A stretch of 64,000 bases of DNA from NCBI GenBank assembly GCA_050291365.1, contig JBNKJS010000012.1:1-64000 (forward strand), read 5' to 3'. Below, in pieces: positions 1 through 8,353 of the stretch. The stretch comes from JAAGZL01 sp050291365. Lineage in GTDB: Bacteria > Pseudomonadota > Gammaproteobacteria > Chromatiales > Chromatiaceae. The translations under genes were made by a program, and so were the position numbers. A model generated the notes under the pieces. That model was not told the origin of the DNA. It did no database searches and saw only the letters and a list, made by a program, of their open reading frames with translations. The first letter of the stretch is position 1; each line of letters starts with the position of its first letter.

Positions 1-56
1 GGATAGAAGGTGGCAGGAGATGAGAACTTAAACCAATTTACTATACGGGAACTCAT
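1..56 (-). CDS. ccmC: CcmC heme exporter, N-terminal fragment (runs off left edge)
   Basis: An open frame begins with ATG at 56-54 on the minus strand and leaves the window at base 1. The 18 visible residues start MSSRIVNWFKF and continue with an SSP..FY pattern, which resembles the conserved start of CcmC (a tryptophan-phenylalanine element followed by SSP and FY). It lies directly downstream of ccmB, the standard ccmABC order. CcmC is the membrane protein that presents heme to CcmE during cytochrome c maturation. Only the N-terminus is visible, so the call rests on the motif and the gene order. Confidence 0.72.
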   Translation of the reverse strand, partial: MSSRIVNWFKFSSPATFY

Positions 57-123
57 TCTTAATTTATTTATACAGCTTCAGTTGATTATGATTGTCGACA
101 GCACATTAGGTTCCACTGCCGGC

Positions 124-792
124 CTACTCTACCGATACCCTCAAGGCGGCAGCGGCCGCCAGAGGCGCAAAAACCAGGGAGAATACCAGAATTGCCGCCA
201 ACATGGATATATGCCCCTCCCCACCCAAGCCTGACACGGTGGCCTCCACAGCGCCAGCACCGAATATCAGCACCGGTATGGTCAGTGGCAGAACCAGCAG
301 AGATACCAGCACACCACCACCACGCAGCCCCAGGGTCAACGCAGCACCGATGGCTCCGATAAGGCTCAGGGCCGGGGTACCCAGCAGCAGACTAAACACC
401 AACACCCTGAGACCATCCAGGGAGAGGTCATATTGTATACCCAGTACCGGGGCCATCAAAACCAGAGGCACCCCGGTTACCAGCCAGTGGGCGGTAATCT
501 TGCCCAAAACCAACAGGGAGAGGGGCTGAGGCGTCAACAGCATCTGCTCCAGGGCGCCGTCGGCATAATCTATGGCGAACAGCCGTTCCAGGGCCAGCAT
601 TGAGGCCAACAGGGCGGCGACCCAGACCACGCCAGGTGCAATCATGCGCAGGGTGTCCATCTCTGGACCTATGCCCAGGGGGAAAAGGCTCACTACGATG
701 ATGAAGAAGAACAGGATGGTGAGCACATCCGAGCGGCGACGCATAGCCAGGATAAGGTCCCGCTTTACTATGGCAAGGAAGGTCTCAAACAT
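124..792 (-). CDS. ccmB: Heme exporter protein CcmB
   Basis: CcmB is the integral membrane subunit of the CcmAB transporter, which acts with CcmC and CcmD to release heme-loaded CcmE for periplasmic cytochrome c maturation. The 222-residue protein has the family length and about six hydrophobic segments. The start is taken as the ATG at 792 (MFETFLAIVKRDL), not the upstream in-frame codon at 819, because 792 overlaps the end of ccmA by a few bases, as is usual for translationally coupled ccm genes. The c-type cytochromes encoded nearby (FccA, the c5-type cytochrome) depend on this pathway. Confidence 0.93.
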   Translation of the reverse strand: MFETFLAIVKRDLILAMRRRSDVLTILFFFIIVVSLFPLGIGPEMDTLRMIAPGVVWVAALLASMLALERLFAIDYADGALEQMLLTPQPLSLLVLGKITAHWLVTGVPLVLMAPVLGIQYDLSLDGLRVLVFSLLLGTPALSLIGAIGAALTLGLRGGGVLVSLLVLPLTIPVLIFGAGAVEATVSGLGGEGHISMLAAILVFSLVFAPLAAAAALRVSVE

Positions 793-1420
793 CCACTTGC
801 CCCCCTGCCCCCAGCTCAAGCCGTTTTACCTGGCCATCGGTCAGCTCCACCTCCTGATGGGTGGTGAGCAGGGCCATGCCGCCCCCATCCACATGGGTGC
901 GAACCACCTCCTGCAACAGGGCAACAGCATCCTTATCCAAGGCAGTGAAAGGCTCATCCAGAATCCACAGCTTGGCCTGGTGGGCCAGCAGACGGGCCAG
1001 CGCCACCCGTCGCTTCTGTCCCTGGGACAGAACCTGGGTGGGTAGATCCTCATAGCCCCGTAGTCCGATACGCTCCAGAGAGTCCCAGGCCTGCTCCTCT
1101 GTAATATGCACCCCATCCAGGGTTGAGAGCACTCGCAGGTTTTCCAGGGCGGTCAGATCATCCTTGATGCCGTTTTTATGGCCTACATACAGAACCTCTC
1201 GGGTGTAATCCTCGCTCAGCTCACGAATGCTCTCTCCACCCCATAGAATATCGCCTTCGCTGGGCTGAAACAGGCCACAGATAGCGCGCATAAGGGTGGT
1301 TTTACCACTACCATTATGTCCATGCAGGTACAGCAACTCCCCCTGTTTCAGAGAGAAGGAGAGATTGGTGAACAGCCTGCGGTCACCACGTACGCATTCC
1401 AATTCTGCGACTTCTAGCAT
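785..1420 (-). CDS. ccmA: Heme exporter ATP-binding protein CcmA
   Basis: This is the ABC ATPase subunit that drives the CcmAB complex in cytochrome c maturation. The 211-residue protein has the Walker A motif GHNGSGKT near residues 34-41, an ABC signature LSQGQKRR in the middle, and Walker B followed by the D-loop (LWILDEPFTALD). It is the first gene of the minus-strand ccmABC run and overlaps ccmB by 8 bp. It is divergent from rdgB, and about 175 bp of intergenic DNA must hold both promoters. Confidence 0.95.
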   Translation of the reverse strand: MLEVAELECVRGDRRLFTNLSFSLKQGELLYLHGHNGSGKTTLMRAICGLFQPSEGDILWGGESIRELSEDYTREVLYVGHKNGIKDDLTALENLRVLSTLDGVHITEEQAWDSLERIGLRGYEDLPTQVLSQGQKRRVALARLLAHQAKLWILDEPFTALDKDAVALLQEVVRTHVDGGGMALLTTHQEVELTDGQVKRLELGAGGQVDV

Positions 1421-1596
1421 CTATATGGCTTCTTTCAAACTTTTTAGTAAACGGAGCCAAATTGTACACATGAGGTGATCTGTTTCCCATAACACTTGGG
1501 GTTGATATAACAAAAACCGATTAAATTAGTCCTAATAACTGCCAGAAAGGGAGAAAGCGGGTAGAATCCGGCAAATTCATTCAGGAATGCACAACA

Positions 1597-2205
1597 ATGC
1601 CACACAATCACAAGGGTGAAAAAATAGTCCTCGCCAGCAACAACGCCGGCAAGGTAAGAGAGATCAATCAGCTCCTCTCTGACCAGAAAATTCAGGTCAT
1701 CCCGCAACGAGAATTTGATATTCAGGATATCGAAGAGACCGGTCTTACCTTCGTAGAGAACGCCATCCTCAAGGCCCGCCATGCAGCTAAGGAGAGCGGC
1801 CTGGCAGCCATCGCCGATGATTCCGGACTTGAGGTGGATGCACTAAAGGGCGCCCCTGGCATCTACTCCGCCCGCTTTGCCGGACCCGGCTGCAATGATC
1901 AGGACAACAACGAAAAACTGCTGGAACAGCTAAGGGGCGTACCCGAGGATAAACGCACTGCCCGCTTCCAGTGTCTGCTGGTTTATATGCGCCACGCCGC
2001 CGACCCTACTCCAATCATCTGCCAGGGCACCTGGGAAGGCAGAATCCTGCTTGCCCCCAGCGGTGAGAACGGCTTCGGATATGATCCGCTGTTCTTTGTA
2101 CCAGACCAAAACTGCTCCTCAGCAGAATTGACTCCTGAAACCAAAAACCAACTTAGCCATAGAGGCCAGGCTTTGCGTAAGCTGCTCGCAGCCCTTTCAA
2201 ACTAA
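1597..2205 (+). CDS. rdgB: Non-canonical purine NTP pyrophosphatase (RdgB/HAM1)
   Basis: RdgB hydrolyses dITP, ITP and XTP to monophosphates, so deaminated purines do not enter DNA. The 202-residue protein shows the family's N-terminal substrate motif (ASNNAGKVREI, residues 9-19), a central DDSGLEVDAL segment with the metal-binding acidic residues, and the C-terminal SHRGQAL element. The length is standard. It stands alone, divergent from ccmA. Confidence 0.95.
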   Translation: MPHNHKGEKIVLASNNAGKVREINQLLSDQKIQVIPQREFDIQDIEETGLTFVENAILKARHAAKESGLAAIADDSGLEVDALKGAPGIYSARFAGPGCNDQDNNEKLLEQLRGVPEDKRTARFQCLLVYMRHAADPTPIICQGTWEGRILLAPSGENGFGYDPLFFVPDQNCSSAELTPETKNQLSHRGQALRKLLAALSN

Positions 2206-2311
2206 ACGCAAACCACCTGCTCTAATCACCACATAGATAACAACTGATATCCAGCATCCTACCCCGAAAGAGTGAAAACCGACCTGAGGTTCATCGGTCA
2301 CATTATTCAAA

Positions 2312-2340
2312 CTGTAATGAGCCTGACACACTAGAGTAAT
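2312..2340 (+). promoter_or_regulatory. Predicted Pho box (three units) upstream of plcP-agt
   Basis: Three heptamers resembling the PhoB half-site CTGTCAT/CTGTAAC lie at exact 11-bp pitch: CTGTAAT (2312-2318), CTGACAC (2323-2329) and GAGTAAT (2334-2340). A -10-like TGAAAT starts 10 nt after the last unit (2351-2356), the same spacing as at the other Pho boxes in this window. The start codon of the metallophosphoesterase gene is at 2384. This is a sequence match; binding is inferred. Confidence 0.7.
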
Positions 2341-2383
2341 AATAATCGGTTGAAATGGCGCCAACTCAAGGCAGGAGTAAAGC

Positions 2384-3199
2384 ATGACGGCGCCATTGAC
2401 CTATAGAAGCATATTTTTATCCGATATCCACCTTGGTATGAGTGATTCCAGGGCAGACTACCTAATCGACTTTCTACAACATACCGAATCTGAGTACCTC
2501 TATCTGGTGGGTGATATCATCGATTTCTGGAAACTACGCAAGGGTGGTCGCTGGACCTCCATGCAGGCCCATGTCCTCAAGATAATCATCGAAAAGGCCG
2601 AGAGCGGGACCCGGGTTATCTACGTCCCTGGTAACCATGACGAGTTGGTCAAGGAGTATCACCAAACCAGTTTCGGCGGCATAGAGATAAGGCTGGAGGC
2701 GATTCACACCACAGAAGACGGGCGCAGGATGCTGGTGCTGCATGGGGATGAGTTTGATTGCGTCGTCATGAACAACCGCTGGCTGGCCCATCTGGGGAGC
2801 GAGGCCTATGACTTCCTGTTGTGGATGAATCGTTCTCTGAATGCAATACGCGGACGTCTTGGTTTGCGTTATTGGTCGCTAGCTAAATATCTGAAGCAGC
2901 GGGTGAAGGATGCGGTCAGCTACATAGGCAGCTATCAGGATGCGGTAATCAGGATGGCACGGGAGAAGATGGTAGACGGGGTCATCTGCGGCCATATACA
3001 TCACGCAACCATCACCAAGTATGCCGACTTGGTCTACATAAACTGCGGTGACTGGGTGGAGAGCTGTAGCGCCATTGCAGAGACTGCGACCGGGGAGTTT
3101 GAATTGATCCGCTGGGTTGAAGACTCACTGACACTACTAGACCGGGAAGAGCTGCATGCGAATTCTGATTGTAACGGACGCCTGGTATCCGCAGGTTAA
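2384..3199 (+). CDS. plcP: PlcP-like metallophosphoesterase (phospholipase C of phosphate-starvation lipid remodelling)
   Basis: The 271-residue protein belongs to the calcineurin-like COG2908 group. It has metal-binding motifs SDIHLG (near residue 13), GDIIDFW (near 43), GNHDE (near 84) and GHIHH (near 207). Proteins of this type are often annotated as UDP-2,3-diacylglucosamine hydrolase (LpxH). A subgroup called PlcP instead removes phospholipid head groups to give diacylglycerol under phosphate limitation, and is encoded with the glycosyltransferase Agt. Here the gene overlaps an Agt-type gene by 44 bp, lies behind a Pho box and is followed by an OlsF-like gene, so PlcP is preferred over LpxH. 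An AGGAG-type site precedes the ATG. The substrate cannot be read from the sequence. Confidence 0.78.
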   Translation: MTAPLTYRSIFLSDIHLGMSDSRADYLIDFLQHTESEYLYLVGDIIDFWKLRKGGRWTSMQAHVLKIIIEKAESGTRVIYVPGNHDELVKEYHQTSFGGIEIRLEAIHTTEDGRRMLVLHGDEFDCVVMNNRWLAHLGSEAYDFLLWMNRSLNAIRGRLGLRYWSLAKYLKQRVKDAVSYIGSYQDAVIRMAREKMVDGVICGHIHHATITKYADLVYINCGDWVESCSAIAETATGEFELIRWVEDSLTLLDREELHANSDCNGRLVSAG

Positions 3200-4166
3200 C
3201 GGTGTCGTCCGCACCCTAAGCACCAGCGTAAAGATTCTAAGATCCAGGGGGCATGAGGTAGAGATACTGGAGCCATCGCTCTTCAGGTCCATCCCTATGC
3301 CCGGCTATCATGAGATAAGACTGGCCATAACCACAAAGTCTAAGGTCAGCTCTCGTATATCAGAGATAGCGCCGGATGTTATCCATATAGCGACCGAAGG
3401 TCCTCTCGGTTTCTGGGCACGTCTATGTTGCGCATCCAACCGCTGGAGATTTACCACCGCCTATCACACCCAGTTTCCGGAATACCTGCGCCTGCGCCTG
3501 CCTATCCCACTGGCACTGCCATACAGATATCTAAGGTGGTTTCACTCCAGGGCGTGCCGCACTATGGTGGCGACCGAATCCATACGTGAACTCCTGCAGA
3601 GCAGGGGTTTCAGCAACCTGGTGCATTGGTCACGCGGTGTTGATCTGGAGCTGTTCAGGCCGGACGCGCATAAACTAAGGACCAAAGACAAGCCAATACT
3701 GGCCTATGTGGGTCGGGTTGCCGTCGAGAAGAATATCGAAGACTTTCTAAGTTTGGATGTTAAAGGCGAAAAACATGTGATAGGAGACGGACCCGAGCTG
3801 CAACAGTTTAAGTCGCGTTATCCGAACGTAGTATTCCACGGTTTCCACTCCGGGCAGGACCTGGTGGACCGAATCGCCGCAGCCGATGTAATGGTATTTC
3901 CCAGCCGCACCGACACCTTCGGGCTGGTCTTGATCGAGGCCATGGCCTGCGGGGTGCCGGTAGCGGCCTATCCGGTACCTGGTCCGGTAGACCTGATTGT
4001 CAATGGCAGGAACGGTTGGATAGATGCCGATCTTAAGGTGGCGGTAAAGAATGCCCTGAGGGCAAAACCGGATGAGTGCCGCAGATTCGCCGAGGGGTTT
4101 TCCTGGGATCATTCAGTGGATCAATTCCTCTCCAATATCACCCCAGCCGATTTCGCTTTGGGGTAA
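3156..4166 (+). CDS. agt: GT4-family glycosyltransferase, Agt-like glycolipid synthase
   Basis: The 336-residue protein has the GT4 fold signature. The N-terminal Rossmann domain starts MRILIVTDAWYPQVNGVV, and a C-terminal nucleotide-sugar domain carries GDGPEL and the PSRTDTFGLVLIEAMACG segment, which corresponds to the E-x7-E motif with Asp in the first position. It overlaps the PlcP-like gene by 44 bp, so the two are probably translationally coupled. In marine bacteria, Agt adds a sugar from UDP-hexose or UDP-hexuronate to the diacylglycerol made by PlcP, giving glycolipids that replace phospholipids. The sugar donor is not predictable here. A mannosyl- or sulfoquinovosyl-type transferase is the main alternative by sequence alone. 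Confidence 0.76.
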   Translation: MRILIVTDAWYPQVNGVVRTLSTSVKILRSRGHEVEILEPSLFRSIPMPGYHEIRLAITTKSKVSSRISEIAPDVIHIATEGPLGFWARLCCASNRWRFTTAYHTQFPEYLRLRLPIPLALPYRYLRWFHSRACRTMVATESIRELLQSRGFSNLVHWSRGVDLELFRPDAHKLRTKDKPILAYVGRVAVEKNIEDFLSLDVKGEKHVIGDGPELQQFKSRYPNVVFHGFHSGQDLVDRIAAADVMVFPSRTDTFGLVLIEAMACGVPVAAYPVPGPVDLIVNGRNGWIDADLKVAVKNALRAKPDECRRFAEGFSWDHSVDQFLSNITPADFALG

Positions 4167-4188
4167 GAATAATAATTCCACAAACAAA

Positions 4189-4206
4189 CTGTAAACCAAC
4201 TGCAAC
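4189..4206 (+). promoter_or_regulatory. Predicted Pho box upstream of the OlsF-like gene
   Basis: Two direct heptamers, CTGTAAA (4189-4195) and CTGCAAC (4200-4206), are separated by CCAA, which gives the 11-bp pitch of PhoB sites. A weak -10-like TACTGT starts 10 nt downstream (4217-4222). The next start codon is at 4237. The half-sites are good but there are only two, so this box is weaker than those at plcP and pstS. Confidence 0.55.
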
Positions 4207-4236
4207 ATTAAGCCTGTACTGTTCTCTGCAAACATA

Positions 4237-5967
4237 ATGAGAGACAGTCATATGCTAAGTATCGAGCAGGTAATAACCGAACGCTTCCCAACCTTCGGGG
4301 CAAACAAACCCAAACTGATAACCAGGCCTACAATAAGCCTGCTACGCCTGTTGTTTCACGAGAAAGAGACCAACAGGTTTCTTGAGGAACACAAGGGTCT
4401 TGCCGGCCTGGATTTTATTGAAAAGGTGTTGGAGTACTTTGATCTCGACTACACCGTATCCAGGAATGACCTGGAAAATATCCCCCCGACCGGCCGAGTG
4501 GTGATAGTCGCGAACCATCCCTTGGGTGCGCTGGATGCGCTGTCACTGATACGCATGGTAGGCAGTGTGCGCAAGGATGTGAAGGTAGTGGCAAATGACA
4601 TGCTGGCCGCACTGCAGCCCCTCAAAGAGTTGATGTTAACAGTAGACAACATCAACGGTGCCACCAAAAAAAGCAGTGTGAAAAAGATCCTTGACTGCCT
4701 GAATCGGGATGAGGCGCTGATACTCTTTCCTGCTGGCGAAGTATCAAGATTGCGTCCCAACGGAGTGCGGGACGGAAAGTGGAAACATGGTTTTCTTCAG
4801 TTTGCCAAACGTACCGCGGCACCTGTTCTCCCGGTGCATATAGATGCACGGAATTCCGCCTGGTTCTACAGTATATCCATGTTGTCCAAACCGCTTTCCG
4901 CTCTGTTTCTGATGCAGGAAATATTTCGTCAGCGGGCAAATATAATCGGATTTCGCGTGGGAGAGCTGATACCCATTAGATATCTTGAGCAGAATGGTCT
5001 CAAAAATAAGACACTGGCCAAGATGTTACGTAAGCATCTATATCGTCTGGCAGGGAAAAAAGAAGGACTGTTTCAGACCGAAAAGGGCATAGCACATCCA
5101 GAATCGCGCCAGGCGCTAAAACAGGAACTACGCGCAGGCGAACTGCTGGGTGAAACCAGTGATGGCAAACAGATCATCCTGGTTGACTGGCTTCCGGAAT
5201 CGAGTGTGATACGCGAGATCGGCAGGCTGCGCGAGCTTAGTTTCCGTATGGTTGGAGAGGGTACAGGCGAGCGCCGTGATCTTGATATATATGACCAATA
5301 TTACAAGCAACTGGTGCTCTGGGATAACGAGGCCCTGGAGATCGTTGGCGCCTATCGCCTGGGTGAAGGCAACCATATCCTGGACAAGATCGGTAAGGAT
5401 GGATTCTATTCGGCAACCCTGTTCCGGTTTAACCAACCATTTCATGCATATCTGGAAAACTCCCTGGAGCTGGGGCGAAGTTTTGTCCAGCCGCGTTATT
5501 GGGGCAGCCGGGCACTGGATTATCTGTGGCAGGGTCTGGGTGCATATCTAAGGCATCACCCGGAGATCAGATACCTGTTCGGACCGGCGAGTATCAGCGC
5601 CAACTACCCTACTGCCGCAAGAGACATGCTGGTCTATTTTTATGGCACATATTTCCGGCATCCACAAGGACTGGTCACTGCGAATAATCCCTGTCAACTC
5701 AGTGAGCAGACCCTGGAGGAGCTCAAAGATATCTTCCAAGGTAATTGTTATGACAGCGACATAAAAGAGCTAAAGAGTCGTCTGTCCATGCAGAACATGA
5801 GCATTCCTACTCTATATAAGCACTATTCTGACTTGTGTGAAGAGGGTGGCGTCAAATTCCTGGATTTCGGTATAGACCCTGATTTCTCCGGTTGTACAGA
5901 CGGTTTTCTCTTAATCGATATCAGCAGAATCAAAGAAGCGAAAAGAAAGCGTTATATAGAGAAATAG
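4237..5967 (+). CDS. olsF: OlsF-like bifunctional acyltransferase (ornithine lipid synthesis)
   Basis: The 576-residue protein has two domains. The N-terminal PlsC-type acyltransferase has NHPLGALDAL (near residues 89-98), the His-Asp catalytic motif in the form typical of COG3176 'putative hemolysins', and FPAGEVSRL (near 166) as the second acyltransferase motif. The C-terminal half, from about residue 300, is an OlsB-like GNAT fold, with GRSFVQPRYWGSRALDYLWQG in its acyl-carrier/CoA-binding region. OlsF of Serratia has this fusion and carries out both acylations of ornithine; expression there depends on phosphate limitation. The Pho box upstream and the adjacent plcP-agt genes fit this role. 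An in-frame ATG at 4252 is an alternative start. N-acyl transfer to an amino acid other than ornithine is possible. Confidence 0.78.
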   Translation: MRDSHMLSIEQVITERFPTFGANKPKLITRPTISLLRLLFHEKETNRFLEEHKGLAGLDFIEKVLEYFDLDYTVSRNDLENIPPTGRVVIVANHPLGALDALSLIRMVGSVRKDVKVVANDMLAALQPLKELMLTVDNINGATKKSSVKKILDCLNRDEALILFPAGEVSRLRPNGVRDGKWKHGFLQFAKRTAAPVLPVHIDARNSAWFYSISMLSKPLSALFLMQEIFRQRANIIGFRVGELIPIRYLEQNGLKNKTLAKMLRKHLYRLAGKKEGLFQTEKGIAHPESRQALKQELRAGELLGETSDGKQIILVDWLPESSVIREIGRLRELSFRMVGEGTGERRDLDIYDQYYKQLVLWDNEALEIVGAYRLGEGNHILDKIGKDGFYSATLFRFNQPFHAYLENSLELGRSFVQPRYWGSRALDYLWQGLGAYLRHHPEIRYLFGPASISANYPTAARDMLVYFYGTYFRHPQGLVTANNPCQLSEQTLEELKDIFQGNCYDSDIKELKSRLSMQNMSIPTLYKHYSDLCEEGGVKFLDFGIDPDFSGCTDGFLLIDISRIKEAKRKRYIEK

Positions 5968-6004
5968 CAAGGGAGGTGTAATCAATATATTTACAACATG
6001 TAGC

Positions 6005-6049
6005 ATTTAACATTACTTAAATAAGCCTGTAACACATGAACCGTATAGT
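6005..6049 (+). promoter_or_regulatory. Predicted Pho box and -10 element of the porin gene
   Basis: Heptamers ATTTAAC (6005-6011), CTTAAAT (6016-6022) and CTGTAAC (6027-6033) are at 11-bp pitch. The last matches the PhoB half-site fully and the others match at 5 of 7 positions. A good -10 element, TATAGT (6044-6049), starts 10 nt downstream. The AT-rich background weakens the first two units, but the phase and spacing match the neighbouring Pho boxes. Confidence 0.52.
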
Positions 6050-6084
6050 TGCGACTCCTAAAAAATAAATTTTGGAGTCAACAA

Positions 6085-7194
6085 ATGAAAAAACAGCTTT
6101 TAGCAGCTGCAGTTGCTACCGCGATTGCAGTACCTATGGCAGCTAGCGCCGACGTTACCGTTTACGGCAAGCTGCACTACAGTGTAGATAGTTTCGATTT
6201 TGGCGCCGATGTTGGCGCTACCGATTATGGCCAGGGCAACTTCCTGATCCCTGGACGTAGAATCCAGGGTACTGGTGACGATAGAGATATCGGCAATGGC
6301 TATAATGGTTTAGCAGTAAACAGCCATAGCTCAAGATTCGGCATAAAGGGTTCTGAGGATCTGGGTAATGGCCTGAGCGCTGTGTTCCAGATGGAGTTCG
6401 GTATTGCTGGCGACGACTTGGGGAATGTTGCGAACAACCGTAACACCTACGTTGCTTTAGCCAGTAGCTGGGGTGTGGCTGGTATCGGTCAGGTAGATAC
6501 CCCATACAAGAGTTCAACCGGTAGCCTGGAGCTATTTGGCGACAACATCGGCGATTATAATCAGCTTGGTTTCGATGATATTCGCGCTAACGACGCCGTG
6601 TTCTACATGAGCCCGAACTGGAACGGTTTCTCTTTCGTGGGTGCTATTGTGATGCCCTCCGCATCAGTTAATTCTGATGGTGTAGAGGCGACTTCCATAG
6701 CCGCTAAGTATGAGAACGGTCCTTTCTTCGCCTCTCTGGCTTATGAGAGTGTTACTGAAGATTGGATGGTTGACCTAGATCCAATGGATAATGCCAACTT
6801 CGCTGTTGTTGCACCAACCGACGACTATGATAAATGGCGTCTCGGCCTGGGCTACACCGCCAATGGCTTCCACGTTGGCTTCATCTATGAAGACCGTGAT
6901 ATGGAATTCGCCAATCTGGATGCAGATAACAGCTCCTGGCAGTTGTCCGCTGGCTACACCGCTGGCAACAACACCTTCAAGGTTGCTTATGGCGAAATGG
7001 AAGCTGACGATGACGCCTTCACCGCAATTGGTTGGGGTGATATGGGAGCAGAGCAGTGGACTGTTGGTATTGACCACAAGCTGAGCTCTCGCACCAAGCT
7101 CTATGCCACCTACTCAGATTATAGCTTTGACGATAATGGCAACCATGATCTGGATTGGGATGCCTTCTCTCTAGGTATCGTACACAAGTTCTAA
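6085..7194 (+). CDS. Gram-negative trimeric porin, probably phosphate-regulated
   Basis: The 369-residue outer-membrane protein has a clear signal peptide (MKKQLLAAAVATAIAVPMAASA) and a mature start DVTVYGKLHYSVD, typical of 16-stranded general porins (OmpC/PhoE family). It ends in HKF, the aromatic C-terminus recognised by the Bam machinery. The start is the ATG at 6085, behind TTGGAG, not the TTG at 6049. The mature protein is strongly acidic, so anion selectivity is not obvious. The Pho-box-like promoter and the position between olsF and psiE suggest induction by phosphate limitation, analogous to PhoE, but this is inference. A terminator follows. Confidence 0.88.
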   Translation: MKKQLLAAAVATAIAVPMAASADVTVYGKLHYSVDSFDFGADVGATDYGQGNFLIPGRRIQGTGDDRDIGNGYNGLAVNSHSSRFGIKGSEDLGNGLSAVFQMEFGIAGDDLGNVANNRNTYVALASSWGVAGIGQVDTPYKSSTGSLELFGDNIGDYNQLGFDDIRANDAVFYMSPNWNGFSFVGAIVMPSASVNSDGVEATSIAAKYENGPFFASLAYESVTEDWMVDLDPMDNANFAVVAPTDDYDKWRLGLGYTANGFHVGFIYEDRDMEFANLDADNSSWQLSAGYTAGNNTFKVAYGEMEADDDAFTAIGWGDMGAEQWTVGIDHKLSSRTKLYATYSDYSFDDNGNHDLDWDAFSLGIVHKF

Positions 7195-7222
7195 GATTGC
7201 ATAATTAGAACCTGAGTAGTTA

Positions 7223-7248
7223 AACGGGGCCTGCGGGTCCCGTTTTTT
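7223..7248 (+). terminator. Rho-independent terminator after the porin gene
   Basis: A GC-rich stem (ACGGG pairing with CCCGT, with inner CC/GG pairs) is followed by a run of six T, about 30 bp after the porin stop codon. Confidence 0.85.
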
Positions 7249-7279
7249 CGACTAATGGCTCTCAAGCTGAAAAACATAA

Positions 7280-7324
7280 GCATCATAACCAGGTCACATT
7301 GGCGTAACAATTCAGATCTATCAT
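7280..7324 (+). promoter_or_regulatory. Predicted Pho box and -10 element of psiE
   Basis: Three heptamers at 11-bp pitch, GCATCAT (7280-7286), AGGTCAC (7291-7297) and GCGTAAC (7302-7308), match the 3' part of the PhoB half-site. A -10-like TATCAT (7319-7324) starts 10 nt after the last unit. Each unit is imperfect at its first bases, but pitch, spacing and the PsiE product together support it. Confidence 0.55.
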
Positions 7325-7355
7325 TGGCTCTCTGATGTTTGTGGAGAAGCTAATC

Positions 7356-7832
7356 ATGGAAAACACTAAACCCCAAAACCCTCACATCCTTTCATTCATT
7401 CTCAGTCCGAACTTCTATGGCTTGATGGTGCGAGTGCTCATAGGTCTATTGATGATAGGCCTGAGCCTATGGCTGGCTACAGGAATTTTCAGCCTGATGA
7501 AACATCTATGGTTAGCCGTCACCGGAGAATGGGGCCATGAGGCGGAAAAGATCATCATCGACGTGGTAATCATCCTGGCCATTCTGGAGCTGGTACGCAC
7601 CCTGCAGTCATACCTGGAATTGGGCCGGGTCAAGGTAACCCTCATCCTGGACGCCGCCCTGGTGGTGCTGATCGGCGAGCTGATCAGCCTGTGGTATCGG
7701 GATTACACCGCCACCGAGGTAATACTCAGCATGGGCGTAATCACTATGCTTACCCTCCTTAGGATCATCACCGTTAAGTTTTCGCCCGAACTCTGCACAG
7801 AAGATGAAGAATTTGAGAACAGGTGCACATAA
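7356..7832 (+). CDS. psiE: Phosphate-starvation-inducible PsiE family membrane protein
   Basis: The 158-residue protein has four hydrophobic segments and matches the PsiE family, including the conserved stretch around ELVRTLQSYLE and the final segment with TLLRIITVKFSPE. The ATG at 7356 is preferred over 7335 because GGAG lies about nine bases before it. In E. coli psiE is a PhoB-activated inner-membrane gene whose molecular function is unknown. The Pho-box-like array upstream agrees with that regulation. Confidence 0.86.
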   Translation: MENTKPQNPHILSFILSPNFYGLMVRVLIGLLMIGLSLWLATGIFSLMKHLWLAVTGEWGHEAEKIIIDVVIILAILELVRTLQSYLELGRVKVTLILDAALVVLIGELISLWYRDYTATEVILSMGVITMLTLLRIITVKFSPELCTEDEEFENRCT

Positions 7833-7918
7833 CAAATTATTCATTGGATTGTCATATCACTGAAATAGTTGCAAATCACAATATATGTTCAATAATAACC
7901 CCAAGGAGTAATAAGGAT

Positions 7919-8314
7919 ATGACCATAGAGAAAAGGTTTCATCAAAGGATTGAAATAGAGTTGGATGTGGATATCCACTTTCCACATCGAGGCCGCCATC
8001 TTTCAGCAAAAGCTGAGAACATCACCCCATACGGGATGCTTCTGAGCACGGACAAGCTAACCGTACCAACCGGTATGCTACTTGAGCTATCTGTAGATAT
8101 AGATGGCTATTTCAGCACAGTGCCAGCTCTTATTATCTGGAGCAGTCAACAGAAGATTGGAGTCATGTTCCCGCAAATCCAGCCTGCTCTGTTCACCGCA
8201 GCTGAGGCCATGGCTGAGAAAAGCAGCCTCAAAAAGCAGAAATCCAACAAAAAATCTGCCTCATCTGGCATTAGCGCCAAACACATTCTGTTTCAGCCTG
8301 AACCCCAGGCCTAA
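7919..8314 (+). CDS. PilZ-domain c-di-GMP-binding protein
   Basis: The protein of about 131 residues opens MTIEKRFHQRIEIELDVDI. RFHQR is the PilZ RxxxR motif, and about 30 residues later NITPYG stands where PilZ proteins have (D/N)xSxxG. Together they bind cyclic di-GMP. The start is the ATG at 7919, placed just after AAGGAG, not the upstream codon at 7823, which would add an unrelated tail overlapping psiE. The C-terminal 45 residues are lysine- and serine-rich and probably disordered. It is a likely effector for the c-di-GMP enzymes encoded at 42.7-52.4 kb. Confidence 0.82.
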   Translation: MTIEKRFHQRIEIELDVDIHFPHRGRHLSAKAENITPYGMLLSTDKLTVPTGMLLELSVDIDGYFSTVPALIIWSSQQKIGVMFPQIQPALFTAAEAMAEKSSLKKQKSNKKSASSGISAKHILFQPEPQA

Positions 8315-8353
8315 TCCTGAGCCAGCTTCCAAAACCAGGCTGACACCCCTAAT

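Noticed and set aside
10..234. Plus-strand ORF of 74 codons at the left edge
   Set aside because: It overlaps the minus-strand ccmB end and ccmC start, which have family support, and its product has no recognisable features.
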